Positions 44,400-53,846 are shown, counted from the first letter of the stretch. The stretch: 54,299 nt of DNA from Opitutales bacterium UBA5694 (GCA_002420185.1 DIHO01000018.1:136348-190646), one strand, 5' to 3'. Notes: generated from the sequence alone by a model not told the origin. Numbers and translations are program-made.

Positions 44400-45239
44400 A
44401 TGCTTTCCCATTTTCTTCCTAGCGACTTCGATTCAACGAAACCAATTGGCTTAATAGCGGGACGGGGGAGCTATCCAAAACTCGTTGCGGACCGTGCTAA
44501 GGAGTTGGGAGTGCCTGTCAGGTTGATCGCATTCGAGGATGAAGCCAACGATGAGCTTTTTGATTCTTTCCCTGAGGAGCACAGAGCTCGAATCAACGTA
44601 GGACAGTTAGGCAAGTGGTTGAGAGCCTTACGCAAGTTCGACTGCCAGTACTCAATAGCTGCAGGCCAAGTAAAACCGGGTAAGTTATTTCGCGATCTTA
44701 AACCGGATTTCAAAGCAACCTCACTTTTGGTGAAGTTGAAACGCAAGAACGCAGATACTATTTTTAACGCAATTGCTGAAGAGCTCACTCAGAATGGCCA
44801 GACGGCGTTAGATGCTCGAGCATTTCTCGAACACGACTTGGCAAGCGAAGGCCCGATGACAAGGCGCTCCGAGAAAATTGAGGATACCTACCTACAACAT
44901 GGTATTGAAATAGCCTCAGAAATGGCCCGTCTCGACGTGGGTCAAAGCGTGATTGTTCGAAAAGGAACGGTTATTGCCGTGGAGGCCTTCGAAGGAACAG
45001 ACCCCATGATAAAACGGGCCGGCAATTTTAATACAGACCAACTCATTCTGGTAAAAACCGTTAAGCCTCAACAGGACTATCGATTCGATGTGCCGGTTTT
45101 CGGCTCACGTACACTCGAGACGATGAAAGAAGCCGGCATCAATACCGCTCTCCTCAAGGCCAATAGCGTGATCATCCTCGACCAAAAAAGAATCATTTCC
45201 CAAGCAGAGGCCGCTAAAATCCAACTTATCGGGTTTTAA
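44400..45239 (+). CDS. lpxI: UDP-2,3-diacylglucosamine pyrophosphatase LpxI
   Basis: LpxI hydrolyses UDP-2,3-diacylglucosamine to lipid X in lipid A synthesis. It is the unrelated replacement of LpxH used by alphaproteobacteria, Verrucomicrobiota and others. The 279 residues show the N-terminal Rossmann-like GLIAGRGSYPKLVADRA (about 17-33), the VGQLGKWLRALRK helix, AFLEHDLASEGPMTRR, and in the catalytic domain ERVEAFEGTDPMIKR-like sequence (AVEAFEGTDPMIKRAG). The catalytic Asp region R-F-D-V-P-V-F-G is present. It implies an LPS-bearing outer membrane, in line with the porins and lipoproteins here. Confidence 0.94.
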   Translation: MLSHFLPSDFDSTKPIGLIAGRGSYPKLVADRAKELGVPVRLIAFEDEANDELFDSFPEEHRARINVGQLGKWLRALRKFDCQYSIAAGQVKPGKLFRDLKPDFKATSLLVKLKRKNADTIFNAIAEELTQNGQTALDARAFLEHDLASEGPMTRRSEKIEDTYLQHGIEIASEMARLDVGQSVIVRKGTVIAVEAFEGTDPMIKRAGNFNTDQLILVKTVKPQQDYRFDVPVFGSRTLETMKEAGINTALLKANSVIILDQKRIISQAEAAKIQLIGF

Positions 45240-45360
45240 AAGGCTAACGGAATTTCCTTTTACTTAATCTCGCTTAATGAGGCAGAGACTTGGGCCGATT
45301 GCTCAATTGGATTGTACTATCGAGGCTGAAGCCCTAAAGTTTGCTCCAATCTCACAAATC

Positions 45361-45819
45361 ATGAATTCAAGCGCCATACCTGTTTCCGTAAAAGGGGTTA
45401 TGCCCACTGTCAACGGATGTGCTGTCTTCCTCGGGAACGATGAGAAAGCGTATGTCATTTACGTTGATCATAGTATTGGGAACGCTATTTCAATGGCTCT
45501 GAATGGCGTGAAAAAAGAGCGCCCACTAACGCATGACCTCGTAAGCAGTATGCTCGTCGGTCTTGAAGCGAAAATCACGAGAATTATCATTAACGACGTT
45601 CAGGAGAGCACGTTCTTTGCCCGTCTTTTCGTCGAAATGGAAAACGAAGTCGCGAAGAAAATCCTCGAACTAGATGCCCGTCCAAGTGATTCGATCGTGC
45701 TTTCCTTGCAAAACAACGTGCCGATCTTCACAGCCGAAGACGTTTTCAATTCTGTGGATGACATGAGCCCGATTCTTGAGCGCGTGCTCAAGGAGCAGGG
45801 AGAAGGAAATAAGGACTGA
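45361..45819 (+). CDS. Bifunctional nuclease (DUF151) family protein
   Basis: A 152-residue protein from ATG 45361; the open frame starts at 45277 but the upstream 28 residues are not family-like. The DUF151 core is clear: CAVFLGNDEKAYVIYVDHSIGNAISMAL, RPLTHDLVSSMLVGL, ARLFVEMENE and LDARPSDSIVLSLQNNVPIF. Plant and cyanobacterial relatives have combined RNase/DNase activity. It is short for a stand-alone gene in the family but complete. The C-terminus is a helical, acidic tail. The gene follows lpxI by 121 bp. Confidence 0.92.
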   Translation: MNSSAIPVSVKGVMPTVNGCAVFLGNDEKAYVIYVDHSIGNAISMALNGVKKERPLTHDLVSSMLVGLEAKITRIIINDVQESTFFARLFVEMENEVAKKILELDARPSDSIVLSLQNNVPIFTAEDVFNSVDDMSPILERVLKEQGEGNKD

Positions 45820-45936
45820 AGCCCCATTTCTTAGCCAATACGCCGGGTCTCGGTGTAGCAAAGACAAACTCGAACACCGGGATAACTAGAAGAAGCTTGA
45901 TCGCTCTTTGATTTAGCATCTTTTTCCGCAAAGAGC

Positions 45937-46983
45937 ATGCAAACGGATTTGAAAAGAGCGTTACCGGAAACGATCGTGTCTGGTCAGCCGATCACCGCCC
46001 TGGCTCCCATGCAGGATGTCACGACACTGCCCTTTATGTCCGTAATCTCTGAGATTGGCAGTCCGGACTACTTTTTCACCGAGTACTTCCGCGTTCATCT
46101 TCAATCCAACCTGGAAAAGCACATTCTCGAGTCGATTACAAGAAACCGGACGGGACGTCCAGTTTTCGCGCAAATGATCGGTGAGCATATTGAACATCTG
46201 AAACGAGCAACAAAAGATCTGCTCAAACACAACGTGGCGGGTATCGACCTAAACATGGGATGCCCTGCTCCAACCGTTTACAAAAAAAAATGCGGTGGGG
46301 GTTTGCTGAAGGAACCCGAAAAGGTAGATCGGATTCTTGGATCTCTCCGCGATGTGATCCCTGGATTGTTTACCGTAAAAATGCGTATCGGATTTGAAGA
46401 TACACAAAACTTTGAAGCTATACTGAATTTAGTTAACAAGCACGGAATCGATCTTCTTAGTGTACACGGTCGCACGGTCAAGGAGAAGTATAAAAGCCAG
46501 GTTCACTATGACTCTATTAAAACTGCCGTTGAAATCTGTGATTGTCCTGTTCTCGCTAATGGCGACGTTTCTTCCGCGCTAAAGTCCAGGGAAATCTTAA
46601 ACTACACGGGAGCCGCTGGAATTATGATCGGTCGTCACGCCATTCGGAATCCATGGATTTTTAGCCAGATTCGCGAGTATGAATCTACCGGGCGGATCCG
46701 TCGAATTCCCTTGCAAGAGGTCTTTCTATACGTGCAAACCCTCTACGATGCATTGAAAAAACCTTGGATTACAGATAAAGCTCAAGTCAATAAGATGAAA
46801 AAGTTTCTAAATTTTATTGGACAAGGAGTAGATCCGGATGGCCAGTTCATCCACCTGGCCAGACGAGTGCAAAGCGAACGGGAACTTTTTGAAATCTTAG
46901 ATCGGTTTATGCTATCCGGCTCAGAACGCTACTTTGCCGATGAGCCCTACGAAGGCCTAGTGGCACGCCCAAATTGCGAGTAA
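45937..46983 (+). CDS. dus: tRNA-dihydrouridine synthase
   Basis: A 348-residue FMN enzyme that reduces uridines in tRNA D-loops. The TIM-barrel landmarks are ALAPMQDVTTLPF, FAQMIGEHIEHLKRA, the active-site Cys in DLNMGCPAPTVYKKKCGGGLL, VKMRIGFED, LLSVHGRTVKEKY and IMIGRHAIRNPWIF. The C-terminal helical domain is present. It belongs to the DusB-like bacterial group broadly, but the extended N-terminus (E-T-I-V-S-G-Q-P-I-T) and G-C-P-A-P variant make the subgroup uncertain. It converges on sufT with 12 bp between the stops. Confidence 0.93.
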   Translation: MQTDLKRALPETIVSGQPITALAPMQDVTTLPFMSVISEIGSPDYFFTEYFRVHLQSNLEKHILESITRNRTGRPVFAQMIGEHIEHLKRATKDLLKHNVAGIDLNMGCPAPTVYKKKCGGGLLKEPEKVDRILGSLRDVIPGLFTVKMRIGFEDTQNFEAILNLVNKHGIDLLSVHGRTVKEKYKSQVHYDSIKTAVEICDCPVLANGDVSSALKSREILNYTGAAGIMIGRHAIRNPWIFSQIREYESTGRIRRIPLQEVFLYVQTLYDALKKPWITDKAQVNKMKKFLNFIGQGVDPDGQFIHLARRVQSERELFEILDRFMLSGSERYFADEPYEGLVARPNCE

Positions 46984-46995
46984 GATTCGGTCAGA

Positions 46996-47541
46996 TTAGG
47001 ATGACTCCAAACCAAGTGCCTTCCTGCCAGCGTCCGAAATCATCTGCGGGCTCCAAACAGGGTCCCAAACAATCTGTACATCCGCGTTTTCCACATCGTC
47101 TAGTTGCTCGACGCGATTTTTGGCATCCTGTGCAATCGTGGGTCCCATACCACAGCCTTGAGCAGTCAGCGTCATCTTAATTGTGACCTCCCTTTTCCCC
47201 CCTTCCAGCTGGTCAATCCGCAAGTCGTAAACCAAACCCAAGTCTACAATGTTGACAGGTATTTCAGGATCAAAACATTGCCTTAAAGCCGCCCAAACGG
47301 ATTCTTCTGAAAACTCACCTTGACCCGAGACTTGAACAGATACTCCGGTTTCACCGAGATCCACTTCCTCAAGTGCATCGATATCCAAATTAGATATCCG
47401 ATAGAGCCTTTGCCCGACGCGCACAGTTACATTTCCTCCCAACGTCTGAGTGATGTACAACAGTGTATCCTTCTCTAATGTTATTGCAGTTCCCTCAGGA
47501 ATAATAGTTGCGCTGCAATCTCTGACTAGCCTCGTTTCCAT
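46996..47541 (-). CDS. sufT: Iron-sulfur cluster assembly protein SufT
   Basis: A 181-residue protein with an N-terminal beta-rich part (about 1-70, with VRVGQRLYRISNLDIDAL) and a C-terminal MIP18/DUF59 domain (about 80-170). The latter shows DPEIPVNIVDLGLVYDLRI, the conserved Cys in MTLTAQGCGMGP and the closing V-W-D-P-V-W-S-P-Q-M-I. The N-terminal part before the DUF59 domain separates SufT from PaaD-like proteins. SufT helps cluster maturation under iron or oxidative stress. No sufBCDS genes are nearby. It is 13 bp downstream of sppA on the same strand, likely co-transcribed. Confidence 0.92.
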   Translation of the reverse strand: METRLVRDCSATIIPEGTAITLEKDTLLYITQTLGGNVTVRVGQRLYRISNLDIDALEEVDLGETGVSVQVSGQGEFSEESVWAALRQCFDPEIPVNIVDLGLVYDLRIDQLEGGKREVTIKMTLTAQGCGMGPTIAQDAKNRVEQLDDVENADVQIVWDPVWSPQMISDAGRKALGLESS

Positions 47542-47554
47542 ACTCTAATTTGTC

Positions 47555-49345
47555 CTAGTTCGCATCCATCTTGTAAGGAAGAATCGCATACACTCCCTTG
47601 GGATCATTCCACTTTGTAATCGAACTAATTTCATCCAGAACCGACTCAAATTTCTCAATTGCGGGGTTAGAATGGCGAATCGAAGCACTACCCGTCAAAT
47701 TTTTCATTAGCTCTTCGATGAAATCAGTTGGCTTAGGATAATCTCTGACCGGAGCACCCTCAGCCATAGCCGCCATCTTCGCGGCGTGAGCAATGGCTTT
47801 TTCCAGCCCACCTAACTCATCCACTAACCCTAATTCAAGCGCGTCTGCCCCTGACCAAACTCTACCATCCGCTATCTTCTCGATTTTATCCAATGGCTGA
47901 TTTCGACCTTCAGCGACCTTCCGAAGAAAATCCGAGTAAACCTCGTCCACCTCTTTTTGGATAATCGCCATTTCTTCGGGTGACTTGGGACGTGATATGG
48001 ACAACACATCAGCAAACTTTCCCGTCTTAACGACATCAAACGTAAATCCATGGCGATTCGCGATCTCCTTAATGTTAATAAACATGCCGATAACCCCAAT
48101 TGAACCCGTTATAGTGTTGGGTTCCGCATAAATTTTATCCGCATAAGTCGATATCCAATACCCGCCTGAGGCCGCAACCGATCCCATGGAAACTACAACC
48201 GGTATTTTGCGGTTCGCCAAGCGAATCTCGTGCTGTATTTCCTCGCTCGCCAATGCAGATCCGCCGGGACTGTTTACTCGCAGAACGATAGCCTTAACTT
48301 TCTCGTCTTGGCGAAGCTCTCTAATTTCCCTAGCTAGTTTGGTGCCACCGACTTGGCCATCATTTCCTTCACCCATAACGATGGTGCCTTCGGCATACAC
48401 AATTGCAATGTGGTCCCCACTAACGGTTTCGCGTGATGCCAAAATATAGTCGGAAAAAGATGCAGAATTGTATTCCAATTTTTCAGATTTATCGTCCGAG
48501 ACCTCTTTAAGTGTTCTGATTACCGAATCTGTAAATCCTAGTTCGTCAACAATTCCCGCCTCGAGCGCATCTTTTGCAGTGAGTAGTCCCTTTTGATCGA
48601 CAAGAGACTGAAACTGGGCTGGGGACATTTCCGCTCTTTCAGACAACGCCTCTACGTACTCTTCCCAGAGATCCTCTAACAATGCCTCCGTTTGCTCCCT
48701 CGCCGGTGCACTCATTTTTTCCATAACAAAACTTTCCGCCGCCGACTTGAACTCTCCCGCCTTAGTAACCTGAACTCCAATACCGTACTTTTTGAAAAAC
48801 CCCGAAAAGAAAATTGGTTCCGAAGCCATTCCCACATTCATAATAAGCCCTTCAGGATTCAAAATTATTTTATCCGCAGTAGACGCAATGTAGAGATCCT
48901 TGTCTGTTGGATACACAAGATACGCGATAACGGGCTTTCCAGAGATTTCTTTAAAATCAACAATTGCTTCCCGTACTTCCTTGAGTGCAGCGAAACCGGA
49001 GCCGTAATTGCTCGATTTCAAGGAACCTCGAAGGTATAGTGCTTTTATACGCGTATCATACGACGCATTATCCAGTGCTCTTAAAATATCTCGTAATGCA
49101 TAGTTTTGAGGTCCGACATTTCCTATGGCCTCGTTTATAAACTGTTCCTGAGTAAACGAAACAGGTGAATCCCGAATATTGGCGTCCATATCGAAAACCA
49201 TTACGCTTCCCTTCTTAACCACCGGCTTTGGAGCCGGCATGCTGGAAAGTGCCCCTACAAATAAAATCGTTAGTATAAAACCTCCGAAAAACACAGACGC
49301 TATGGCCAGCGCGGAGGCGAAAAACATCTTCAGAAATTCCTTCAT
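47555..49345 (-). CDS. sppA: Signal peptide peptidase SppA, 67-kDa type
   Basis: A 596-residue membrane-bound serine protease that degrades cleaved signal peptides. One N-terminal transmembrane helix (about 13-33) is followed by two S49 domains. The catalytic Lys200 is in KAGEFKSAAESF of the first domain and Ser393 in GSVAASGGYWIST of the second, as expected for the long form in which one residue comes from each repeat. The substrate-binding NSPGGSALASEE and PNTITGSIGVIGMF segments are intact. The length matches the 618-residue E. coli protein. Confidence 0.96.
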   Translation of the reverse strand: MKEFLKMFFASALAIASVFFGGFILTILFVGALSSMPAPKPVVKKGSVMVFDMDANIRDSPVSFTQEQFINEAIGNVGPQNYALRDILRALDNASYDTRIKALYLRGSLKSSNYGSGFAALKEVREAIVDFKEISGKPVIAYLVYPTDKDLYIASTADKIILNPEGLIMNVGMASEPIFFSGFFKKYGIGVQVTKAGEFKSAAESFVMEKMSAPAREQTEALLEDLWEEYVEALSERAEMSPAQFQSLVDQKGLLTAKDALEAGIVDELGFTDSVIRTLKEVSDDKSEKLEYNSASFSDYILASRETVSGDHIAIVYAEGTIVMGEGNDGQVGGTKLAREIRELRQDEKVKAIVLRVNSPGGSALASEEIQHEIRLANRKIPVVVSMGSVAASGGYWISTYADKIYAEPNTITGSIGVIGMFINIKEIANRHGFTFDVVKTGKFADVLSISRPKSPEEMAIIQKEVDEVYSDFLRKVAEGRNQPLDKIEKIADGRVWSGADALELGLVDELGGLEKAIAHAAKMAAMAEGAPVRDYPKPTDFIEELMKNLTGSASIRHSNPAIEKFESVLDEISSITKWNDPKGVYAILPYKMDAN

Positions 49346-49478
49346 AACGAGTATTTAATCTCGTCAAAACACACACACTAGCGATTCCTGCAGCAACGTA
49401 AATTTACAGCCAAGCACTCTAGACCGAATTTTTACGAAAACTTCTGAGTTTTCCCTAATCAGCTGTGAGTATCGCCAC

Positions 49479-51407
49479 TCAACAGGAACGACCCTCTTTG
49501 GACTGAGGTTCCAACACTGCAGTACTAGGAAGGCTGGGGAGAGCTGGCTCCAGAACTCCTTTTGCTTTGGGCCAGGATATCAACGCCTCGCCGATCATCC
49601 AAATTTCAAGCCCCATGGTCGCCAAACCAATAATAACCAAATGCCATTGCCTCAATGCCAGCCAGCCATTGGGTTTAAACAGTTCAATACACATAGCAAT
49701 TCCAGGAAGCAGCAACATAAAGACGGTTGGAATTGCCACGAAGAAAACCGGCAAATTGCGACGCCACATCCAAAATGTAATAACGAGAAAGGCGAGCCCA
49801 CCGAGCAACTGATTGGTCGCTCCGAAAAGCGGCCAGAGGATGAGCCCTCCCTTACCCGCTGAATCCCATCCCCAAGGGGAACCGGGCAACGGGATAGAAG
49901 CTATAAAACCTGCCGTGAGAATTGCGAAAATAGTCGCCCCATGCTTACCCCTAAGCCATGCGACGGGATTCCAGCCACCTAGTTGGCTCGCTTCACTTTC
50001 CTGTTCGTAGGACTTAGGGAAAAAAGTAGAGGCTAGCTCCTGGATCACGTAGCGTTGGAGGCGGCACGCAGTGTCGAGTGTCGTCGCTGCAAAAGACGCT
50101 ACGAAAACGCTCATGAGGGCGATCGCAAACGATACCGGCAATCCCATCGCCCTCAGGAAATTCGCTGACCCTTCAATAAAGGCTCCAATTTTGGCTCCAA
50201 GACCCTGTGCGGTTGACCAAGAAGAATAACGAGCCTCATACGCGGCGTCGCCAACCAATATTCCCCCGTCGATAGATGCCGCCCCCAGACCAATACCGGC
50301 AACACACGCTAGAATAACGAGTGTCGCGAGGAACCCTTCCGTAAGCATGGAACCATAACCTACAAACTGGGCATCCTTCTCAGATTTGATTTGCTTGGAA
50401 GATGTACCCGAAGAGACAAGACAGTGAAATCCGCTCACGGCTCCACAGGCGATCGTTATAAAGAGAAACGGAAATATCCACGGAGCACCTTCTGGAGCCC
50501 AACGAAATGCGGGTGCCACAATCTCCAGGCTGACTCTACTCGTTCCGGCTAAAACGGGAGCACCTCCCACTAGGGCTGCAACCGCAAGTCCGATCACGAC
50601 TAGTGCCAGAGCCGAAAGCAGCTGCAACGAGTTGATAAAGTCGCGAGGCTGCAGTAGCATCCAAACCGGTAAAACTGAAGCTACATAGGAATAAATCAGA
50701 AGTACAAGAACCCAACCAAAAAGGCTTAATCCATCATTCAGCATTCCCGGCTCGCCTCCTAGGCTGTAGTTTACAGCATGGAAGATTCCCCAGTCAGCAA
50801 ATATGATTGAAAGATACATTGTCGCTAGTGCGATAATTGAGGGAATGAGAATATTGACCCCCTTGCGATGCAGGGATACTCCAATAAAAATGGCGATCGG
50901 GATTTGCACCAAACACGGAAAAATAGAGGATGGATACAAATCAAACACATTGGCGATGACGAGGCCGAAAATCGCCAACACAATAGTCAGAGCCATAAAG
51001 AGAATGGAAAGAAACAGTAAGCGGGTTCGCTTTGTGAGAATTCGTCCTGCAATATCCCCTACAGTTTGACCTCGATTTCGCATGGAAACAACGAGGCTGC
51101 CAAAGTCGTGGACCGCACCAATCAATATCGAGCCAAAAAGAACCCATAAAAGTGCAGGGACCCAGCCCCAAATGACTGCTAAGGCGGGCCCAACAATAGG
51201 CCCCGTCCCGGCAATGGATGTGAAGTGGTGACCAAAGATGATTCCTTTGCTTGTCGGAACATAGTCTTTGTTGTCATTCAACGCAACGCTGGGAACAGTG
51301 GCCTTCGCGTCCAGTTTGAATATTGTGCCGGCGAGCCATTTACCGTAGGTGTTGTATGCAACGACATAAAGTACTCCAGCGGCCAAAGCTATAAGAAGAG
51401 TCTGCAT
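49479..51407 (-). CDS. cstA: Carbon starvation protein A (pyruvate/peptide permease family)
   Basis: A 642-residue polytopic inner-membrane protein of the CstA family, which imports pyruvate or small peptides on carbon limitation. Family marks are TYGKWLAGTIFKLDAKATVP, FGHHFTSIAGTGPIVGPALAVIWGW, AVHDFGSLVVSMRNRGQTVGDIAG, and the later GAVSGFHCLVSSGTSSKQI. The protein has about sixteen hydrophobic helices. It is near the short form, shorter than E. coli CstA (701). No YjiY/BtsSR regulator pair is in the window. A 6-bp inverted repeat lies 65-80 bp upstream. Confidence 0.95.
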   Translation of the reverse strand: MQTLLIALAAGVLYVVAYNTYGKWLAGTIFKLDAKATVPSVALNDNKDYVPTSKGIIFGHHFTSIAGTGPIVGPALAVIWGWVPALLWVLFGSILIGAVHDFGSLVVSMRNRGQTVGDIAGRILTKRTRLLFLSILFMALTIVLAIFGLVIANVFDLYPSSIFPCLVQIPIAIFIGVSLHRKGVNILIPSIIALATMYLSIIFADWGIFHAVNYSLGGEPGMLNDGLSLFGWVLVLLIYSYVASVLPVWMLLQPRDFINSLQLLSALALVVIGLAVAALVGGAPVLAGTSRVSLEIVAPAFRWAPEGAPWIFPFLFITIACGAVSGFHCLVSSGTSSKQIKSEKDAQFVGYGSMLTEGFLATLVILACVAGIGLGAASIDGGILVGDAAYEARYSSWSTAQGLGAKIGAFIEGSANFLRAMGLPVSFAIALMSVFVASFAATTLDTACRLQRYVIQELASTFFPKSYEQESEASQLGGWNPVAWLRGKHGATIFAILTAGFIASIPLPGSPWGWDSAGKGGLILWPLFGATNQLLGGLAFLVITFWMWRRNLPVFFVAIPTVFMLLLPGIAMCIELFKPNGWLALRQWHLVIIGLATMGLEIWMIGEALISWPKAKGVLEPALPSLPSTAVLEPQSKEGRSC

Positions 51408-51471
51408 GGGTGATGTAGGGAAAACTTCAGACTAAGTAACTCCCACATCGAAGGGCTACCGTTTCATTAGA

Positions 51472-51487
51472 GCAACACTATTGTTGC
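51472..51487 (-). promoter_or_regulatory. Candidate operator upstream of cstA
   Basis: GCAACA and TGTTGC form a perfect 6-bp inverted repeat with a 4-base spacer, 65-80 bp before the cstA start. The size suits a dimeric regulator, but no motif match is known to me. Confidence 0.25.
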
Positions 51488-51637
51488 AACTGCGTTTTCT
51501 TCAATTCGCTTAGAATGAATCTTTTGCACCTATTCTAGAACTTCGGTAGCCATCTTGCTGGGCACAGGGCAACGAGCGCATTTCTTTTTGCACAATAGTA
51601 TCTGAGCCTATGGGGCTTCTATTCTCAAATTTGTCTT

Positions 51638-51835
51638 ATGACTGAATTTGCAAAAAGCGAACTCTTCACCACCAACCAAAAAGCCTTGTCAGTAAATTTG
51701 GATGACTCCAAATGAGGCACATTAGCCGAAATTGGAGCCGGCTAGGAAACGGCTCGCAACTTTTCCCAAGCGGGAGACACCGCCAGAACGAACGCGAAAA
51801 CTATTTTTCTATATGATATTACCTTTGGCGATTCT
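51638..51835 (+). pseudogene. N-terminal remnant of a conserved gene
   Basis: From ATG 51638 the frame reads M-T-E-F-A-K-S-E-L-F and N-Q-K-A-L-S-V-N-L-D-D, then hits TGA at 51713-51715 and TAG at 51743-51745, and continues as G-T-L-A-E-I-G-A-G, E-T-A-R-N-F and L-Y-D-I-T-F-G-D. I recall this as the N-terminus of a widespread ~450-residue bacterial protein whose database labels are inconsistent. In that family the TAG position is Gln, so a single C-to-T change explains it. After about 51835 the similarity stops, where the PPK2 remnant takes over in another frame. The bulk of the gene is gone. Confidence 0.6.
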
Positions 51836-52251
51836 GTAAACGTTTGCCTCGTAGAGGTCGCTTGGAAATATTCGATCGTTCCTGGTACAGCCGGGTTTTG
51901 GTCGAGCGGGTCGAAAAACTCTGTTCCAACGAAGAATGGCAAAGAGCCTATGGTGAAATCAACGAGATGGAGTCCCATTTGAGTGACAACGGCACCGTGA
52001 TCATAAAATTCTGGCTTCATATCGATGCGGAAACCCAATTCGAGCGTTTTAAGGCACGGTAAGAGAACCCCCTCAAGCAGTGGAAAATCACTGACGAGGA
52101 TTGGCATACTAGCGAAAAATGGGACCTTTATGAAGAAGTCATCAACGAGAAGATTTCAAAGACCGACAAACCACACGCCCCTTGGACAGTCGTGAACTCG
52201 GTCTTTAAAATACATTCTCGCATCCAGACGCTCGATTGTAAAATGCGATAA
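51817..52251 (+). pseudogene. Polyphosphate kinase 2 (PPK2) remnant
   Basis: The frame gives Y-Y-L-W-R-F-C-K-R-L-P-R-R-G-R-L-E, then I-F-D-R-S-W-Y-S-R-V-L-V-E-R-V-E, Y-G-E-I-N-E-M-E, and V-I-I-K-F-W-L-H-I-D. A TAA stop at 52060-52062 falls where family members have R-E. The frame continues as N-P-L-K-Q-W-K-I-T-D-E-D-W, then K-W-D-L-Y-E-E, H-A-P-W-T-V-V, ending at TAA 52249-52251. These are PPK2 signatures; the Walker B-like IFDRSWY is intact but the N-terminal Walker A region is absent. PPK2 uses polyphosphate to phosphorylate nucleotides. With no start, no P-loop and an internal stop it cannot be functional. Confidence 0.82.
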
Positions 52252-52315
52252 TCAATACCAAAATCCCTCCGCTATAGCCGCCGAGTCTGTTCGGTGATAT
52301 CACTTTTCCCAAGCA

Positions 52316-53827
52316 TCACTTGAAACGAGCGTGATCTTGGAATACCGTTTCTAAAGTCTGGGACAACTGAGATTGAAACGACTGGAGTTCCTCATACTTA
52401 GACACAGCAGACTCATTCGGATCCAAGCGGGTCGACTCATCGAGTGAGGTGGCCCCTTCCACTACAGACTCGATCGTTGTTTCCGAATCGCGATTTCGAA
52501 GTACGCACCAGACTGACTGCAACGCCCCTCCCAGTGCCGCGCCTTCATTCTCCTTCATACAAACCACAGTCACGCCGAAAACGTCGGAGATTATGCGTCT
52601 CCAGGCAGCACTACGCGAGCCACCTCCCGTAAGTCGAACTTCGTTCGTAGTCACCCCTAACTCTCTTAGTCGCTTCAACCCGAAATTCATCCCCATCGTA
52701 ACCCCCTCTATCGCCGCTCTAATCATATAGTCGGGATTCAGAGTATTGCGGTTGATTCCCATCATTACACCCGATCCGCTAGGAATCGACGGAGTCCGCT
52801 CTCCCTCTAGATAGGGGAGCAATACCAATCCCCCCGACCCTATCGGGACCCGACTAATGGAGTCGCTCAAAGCATCGTGGTCTTTTTGAAAGAGCGCTCT
52901 GAACTTCTCGGATACTGTAGTGACATTCATGGTGCACATCAGTGGCAGATATCCTCCTGTAGAGTCGCAAAACGCAGCGATTTCTCCTCTCGGATCCAAA
53001 ACCGGTTTTTCGTTGTATGCGTAAATTGTCCCGCTCGTTCCAAAACTAGCAGTAGCTATCCCCGGAAGCACGTTTCCCGTCCCAATTGCTCCCATCATAT
53101 TGTCACCCCCTCCCGCACTGACCATGACACGTTGAGACAGGCCATACTTCTCTGAGATTTCGGGCCGAAGATTTCCACAAGGTTCGCTACTGGAAGACAA
53201 GGCAGGCAGGTAGTCTTCAACACACGGGTCAATCGCCTCAATCACCTCCACACTCCATGATCGGTTCCGGATATCCATGACAGCTGTTCCCGATGCATCC
53301 CCATACTCCATAAACAACTCCCCAGTAAGATAGTAGTTTAGATAGTCATGAGGAAGCAGGATGTGTCTCAGTCTAGAAAAGTTCTCCGGTTCATTCCGCT
53401 TCATCCAGAGAATTTTCGGGGCCGTAAATCCGGGGAGAATACGGTTCCCAATCTTTTCAATTGACTGTTTTTCACCGCCCAAAGCTTCAGAAATTAGCCC
53501 GCACTCATCCAAAGTACTGGTATCACACCACAGCTTAGCCGGTCTTATTACTTTTCCAGACTCATCCAATGGAACGAATCCATGTTGCTGTCCACTGACT
53601 CCGATTCCCTCAATAGCCGCTCTGTCAACTTTATCCAACGCTTGGAGTATGGCAATGTCCATTGCCTGCGTCCATTCATCAGGATTCTGCTCCATGTGCC
53701 CAGAGGGCAAATTTTTGATAAGCGAATGGGACGCTCGACCGTCAGAAATCACACGTTTGGTTTCTGCATCGTAAACTACGGCTTTGACACTCTGGGTGCC
53801 ACTATCAATTCCGATGAAAAGGGACAT
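52316..53827 (-). CDS. xylB: Xylulokinase
   Basis: A 503-residue FGGY-family sugar kinase that phosphorylates D-xylulose for the pentose-phosphate pathway. The N-terminal phosphate loop is FIGIDSGTQSVKAVVYD, and the xylulokinase-typical VSGQQHGFVPLD and LWCDTSTLDEC follow. The GGGDNMMGAIGTG adenosine region, the FGTSGTIYAY loop, PYLEGERTPSIPSGSGVMMG and the conserved RLTGGGSRSAAWRRIISDVF are also seen. No xylA, transporter or regulator is next to it. The start is preceded immediately by a TTGGTAT direct repeat. A related pentulose or hexulose kinase cannot be excluded, but M-x-Q-H is the xylulokinase form. Confidence 0.92.
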   Translation of the reverse strand: MSLFIGIDSGTQSVKAVVYDAETKRVISDGRASHSLIKNLPSGHMEQNPDEWTQAMDIAILQALDKVDRAAIEGIGVSGQQHGFVPLDESGKVIRPAKLWCDTSTLDECGLISEALGGEKQSIEKIGNRILPGFTAPKILWMKRNEPENFSRLRHILLPHDYLNYYLTGELFMEYGDASGTAVMDIRNRSWSVEVIEAIDPCVEDYLPALSSSSEPCGNLRPEISEKYGLSQRVMVSAGGGDNMMGAIGTGNVLPGIATASFGTSGTIYAYNEKPVLDPRGEIAAFCDSTGGYLPLMCTMNVTTVSEKFRALFQKDHDALSDSISRVPIGSGGLVLLPYLEGERTPSIPSGSGVMMGINRNTLNPDYMIRAAIEGVTMGMNFGLKRLRELGVTTNEVRLTGGGSRSAAWRRIISDVFGVTVVCMKENEGAALGGALQSVWCVLRNRDSETTIESVVEGATSLDESTRLDPNESAVSKYEELQSFQSQLSQTLETVFQDHARFK

Positions 53828-53830
53828 AAA

Positions 53831-53846
53831 TTGGTATATTGGTATT
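53831..53846. repeat. Tandem TTGGTAT pair at the xylB start
   Basis: Two TTGGTAT copies, 9 bp apart start to start, lie 4-19 bp before the xylB ATG on its upstream side. A pair this close to the start could be an operator occupying the ribosome site or simply chance in AT-rich DNA. Confidence 0.25.

Noticed and set aside
51742..52107. 121-residue minus-strand open frame over the PPK2 remnant
   Set aside because: The plus strand carries unmistakable PPK2 signatures over the same bases, so the minus frame is a shadow.
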